Of a DNA stretch of 64,000 bases, positions 62,046-64,000 are shown one piece after another (position 1 is the stretch's first letter; the number at the start of each line of letters is the position of its first letter). Location of the stretch: contig NZ_PREZ01000005.1 in the NCBI RefSeq assembly GCF_002926065.1, positions 186,001 to 250,000 on the forward strand. Direction: 5' to 3'. Below the pieces are notes generated by a model. The model was given only the letters and a program-made list of their open reading frames with translations, did no database searches and was not told where the DNA came from. This DNA comes from Jeotgalibacillus proteolyticus. GTDB lineage: Bacteria > Bacillota > Bacilli > Bacillales > Jeotgalibacillaceae. Made by a program: the position numbers and the translations under genes.

Positions 62046-63329
62046 TTAGTTCTCATTATATAAGGGCAATTTCACTAAAACGGTCGTTCCAGCATGTTCA
62101 TTATTTTTAAATACAATCCGTCCATTATGTTCATGAATAATTTTTTGGCAGATCGTAATGCCAAGCCCGACTCCCTTTGATTTGGTCGTAAAGAAAGGCT
62201 GACCGAGTTTAGTGAGTCCCTCATCTGAGATGCCATGCCCCCGATCCTTGACACAGACACAGATCCACTCCTTATGACGGATTGTCTGCAGGTGCAGTTC
62301 TCCCCCGTCCTGCATCGATTCTATCCCATTTTTAACAAGGTTAATGAATACCTGTATAAGCTGATTACGGTCACCAAGCACGTCGTCCGGCCCTTCGTTT
62401 ATCTCTTCAAAGTGAAGGGTTACCCCGTTTTCAAGCGCCTGGTGCTTTAGAAGCTTTACAACATATTCAATTGCCGAATGAAGAGATAATGATTCTTTTA
62501 GACGGGTCTGAGGCTTGGAAAGGACCAATAACTCCTCTACAATTGACTGAATTCGATTCATTTCAGAAGTCATTACATCCATTTTCTCCTGCGAAACCCC
62601 GGTTTCTTCCTTCATTAGCTGAACAAATCCCTTTAAGCTTGTTAATGGGTTTTTTATTTCATGAGCAATACCTGCAGCGAGCTCCCCTGCAACTGCCAGC
62701 TTTTCCTGTTTGACAAGCTGCTCTTCAGCAAGCTTCTGTTGTGAAATATCACGTCCGATCGTTATAAGGGCCTTGCGTGAGCCATCCTCATAAAAGAGCG
62801 GAACCTTAATCACATCAAAGGTTTTCAGCTCCCCGGAAGGAATGAAAAACGCTTCCTCTGCGCGGACAGTAATGGCTTTTTGCCACGTTTCTTCGTCAGA
62901 AATCGTACAGTAATCAAACGCATCCTTAAAGAAAGGATTAATTAATCCCAGCTCAATATCGGTTTTATTCACATACTGATCATTGGTCAGACCATATAGC
63001 TCCAGACCAAAATCATTCGTTTTTATCCAGCGTCCTTCCCCATCCTTAAAGCAGACAAAATCAGGCATTGACTGGATAAGAGCGGTCATTTTCAGTTCCT
63101 CGTCTTCTTTCTCCTGGATGAACTTTTTAATTTTCCGGTACCTTATATATATAATGATTGCTGCTGCTACAAGAAGCCCTATATTTAAAAGCTCTGCTAT
63201 CGTCAAAAAAACTCCCTGCAGCAACCCCAGACTACCGGCAAACAGAAAGATCACTTCAACGATTATAAGAAAAAGAAACAGACCTATTAGAGCTCTTATT
63301 TGTGAAATTGTATATGACTGTAACAGCAT
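62046..63329 (-). CDS. PAS-domain sensor histidine kinase (sporulation-kinase type)
   Basis: 427 residues from ATG 63329, five bases after AGG; a GTG two codons up is possible. Two N-terminal membrane spans (about 10-60), a PAS domain (about 85-195; MPDFVCFKDGEGRWIKTND), HisKA with the phosphorylated histidine in GIAHEIKNPLTSLKGF (about residue 220), and HATPase_c with DVLGDRNQLIQVFINLVKNG and GVGLGITICQKI. No response regulator is adjacent, as is usual for orphan Kin-type kinases that feed Spo0F. The sporulation role is inferred from this and from sda nearby. Confidence 0.88.
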   Translation of the reverse strand: MLLQSYTISQIRALIGLFLFLIIVEVIFLFAGSLGLLQGVFLTIAELLNIGLLVAAAIIIYIRYRKIKKFIQEKEDEELKMTALIQSMPDFVCFKDGEGRWIKTNDFGLELYGLTNDQYVNKTDIELGLINPFFKDAFDYCTISDEETWQKAITVRAEEAFFIPSGELKTFDVIKVPLFYEDGSRKALITIGRDISQQKLAEEQLVKQEKLAVAGELAAGIAHEIKNPLTSLKGFVQLMKEETGVSQEKMDVMTSEMNRIQSIVEELLVLSKPQTRLKESLSLHSAIEYVVKLLKHQALENGVTLHFEEINEGPDDVLGDRNQLIQVFINLVKNGIESMQDGGELHLQTIRHKEWICVCVKDRGHGISDEGLTKLGQPFFTTKSKGVGLGITICQKIIHEHNGRIVFKNNEHAGTTVLVKLPLYNEN

Positions 63330-63460
63330 AATCACCTGCCCATCCTACAATTTTTAAATTAATTCATCGTTTATTCTTCTCATAATCATACCATGTCGAA
63401 TTTTGTAGCAAAAGGAAAAGGTAAAAAAACGTTAAATTATTTTACCTTCACGGAAAAATG

Positions 63461-63497
63461 AAAAAAACCGCTTGAAAGCAATTCACTCAAGCGGTTC
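63461..63497 (-). terminator. Intrinsic terminator of the threonine dehydrogenase gene
   Basis: Minus strand ACCGCTTGA / TCAAGCGGT hairpin followed by seven T residues. Confidence 0.9.
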
Positions 63498-63504
63498 ATT
63501 CCCC

Positions 63505-64000
63505 TTAGCTGGGAATAGCTGTTTTTAATTTGGAAAGCATATCTTCTGTCATTGCTGCTAAATCATAGGTTGCCTTAAAGCCCCATTCCTGCATGGCTGC
63601 AGAAGCATCAATCGCATTAGGCCAGCTGTCAGCGATAGCCTGACGTACCGGGTCTACATTATAAGTCATCTCAAATGATGGCATATGTTTTCTAATCTCT
63701 GCTGCAATCTGTTGGGGCTCAAAGCTCATCGCGGTAACATTAAACGCATTGCGATGCTTTAGTCTTGCAGGATCCGCCTCCATTAAATCGACAATGGCCT
63801 GAAGAGCATCTGGCATATACATCATATCCATATACGTTCCTTCTTTAATGAATGAAGTATAGCGGCCGCTTCTTAATGCCTCATAGTAAATTTCTACAGC
63901 ATAATCCGTTGTTCCCCCGCCAGGAGGGGTGACGTAGGAAATTAAACCAGGGAATCGGACGCCTCTGGTATCAACTCCAAAGCGGCTATGATAGTAGTCA
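63505..64000 (-). CDS. tdh: L-threonine 3-dehydrogenase, NAD-epimerase type (partial)
   Basis: The C-terminal 164 codons of a gene whose start is beyond the window end. Extended SDR/epimerase fold: DYYHSRFGVDTRGVRFPGL then TPPGGGTTDYAVEIYYEAL, the pattern of the short-chain type of threonine dehydrogenase, which oxidises threonine to 2-amino-3-ketobutyrate. A kbl (glycine C-acetyltransferase) neighbour would be expected but cannot be seen here. Confidence 0.88.
   Translation of the reverse strand, partial: DYYHSRFGVDTRGVRFPGLISYVTPPGGGTTDYAVEIYYEALRSGRYTSFIKEGTYMDMMYMPDALQAIVDLMEADPARLKHRNAFNVTAMSFEPQQIAAEIRKHMPSFEMTYNVDPVRQAIADSWPNAIDASAAMQEWGFKATYDLAAMTEDMLSKLKTAIPS

Overview
The window comes from a spore-forming, low-to-mid GC Firmicute of the Bacillales (Bacillaceae/Planococcaceae type). 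Supporting genes are cwlJ, gerQ, an rsfA-type regulator, sda, a pbpG-like PBP and a sporulation-type histidine kinase. Bacillithiol (bshB2), HemQ-dependent heme synthesis, LipL and a seven-gene Mrp cation antiporter point the same way. The Mrp operon suggests tolerance of alkali or salt. I saw no rRNA, tRNA, prophage, transposase or CRISPR array.

Layout. 1-8.9 kb (minus strand): a cobalamin salvage and late-assembly operon behind a B12 riboswitch. The order is btuF, btuC, btuD-cbiZ fusion, cbiB, cobD, cobU, cobQ, cobS, cobC (cut by the window edge). cobQ is broken by an internal frameshifting deletion. 9-14 kb: a ring-cleaving dioxygenase, a membrane-anchored hypothetical, a probable SpoIISA/SpoIISB-like toxin-antitoxin pair and an acidic lipoprotein. 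14-17.5 kb: yrrT-luxS-mccA-mccB, recycling methionine-derived homocysteine to cysteine. 17.5-48.8 kb: a backbone in the order of the Bacillus subtilis ywi-ywh-ywg-ywf-ywd region (ywiB-argS, speE-speB, pbpG, ywhD-ywhC, ywhB, ywgA-ywfO, rsfA, lipL, pta, hemQ, cwlJ-gerQ, ywdK, ywdI, ung, pdxK). A phosphodiester-glycosidase lipoprotein, the fruRKA operon and a Fur-controlled ferric iron ABC transporter sit inside this backbone. 49-64 kb: yojF-bshB2, a fructokinase, an orphan short tyrosine recombinase, a USP-domain protein, mrpABCDEFG, a HAD phosphatase, sda, yjiH, a PAS histidine kinase and a partial threonine dehydrogenase.

The most unusual feature is a family of 121-122 bp imperfect palindromes, with 13 full copies and 3 truncated ends, in intergenic DNA only. 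They occur singly or as arrays with periods of about 250 bp (three copies), 188 bp (three copies) and 189 bp (two copies, inverted). Paired substitutions in the stems indicate selection on a folded RNA or single-stranded DNA. Conserved flanking modules and truncated ends one period after the last full copy indicate growth by unequal exchange or element-type insertion. Two copies are joined to a GAGACA/TGTCTC terminator-like hairpin.

Regulation visible in the sequence: a B12 riboswitch with terminator; two Fur boxes on the iron-binding-protein promoter and one before the permease gene; a sigma-A promoter with repeated operator-like motifs before fruR; a candidate cre site upstream of pta; sigma-F/G-like and sigma-E-like promoters before pbpG and cwlJ; a separate promoter for the antitoxin-like gene; and many intrinsic terminators at convergent gene ends.
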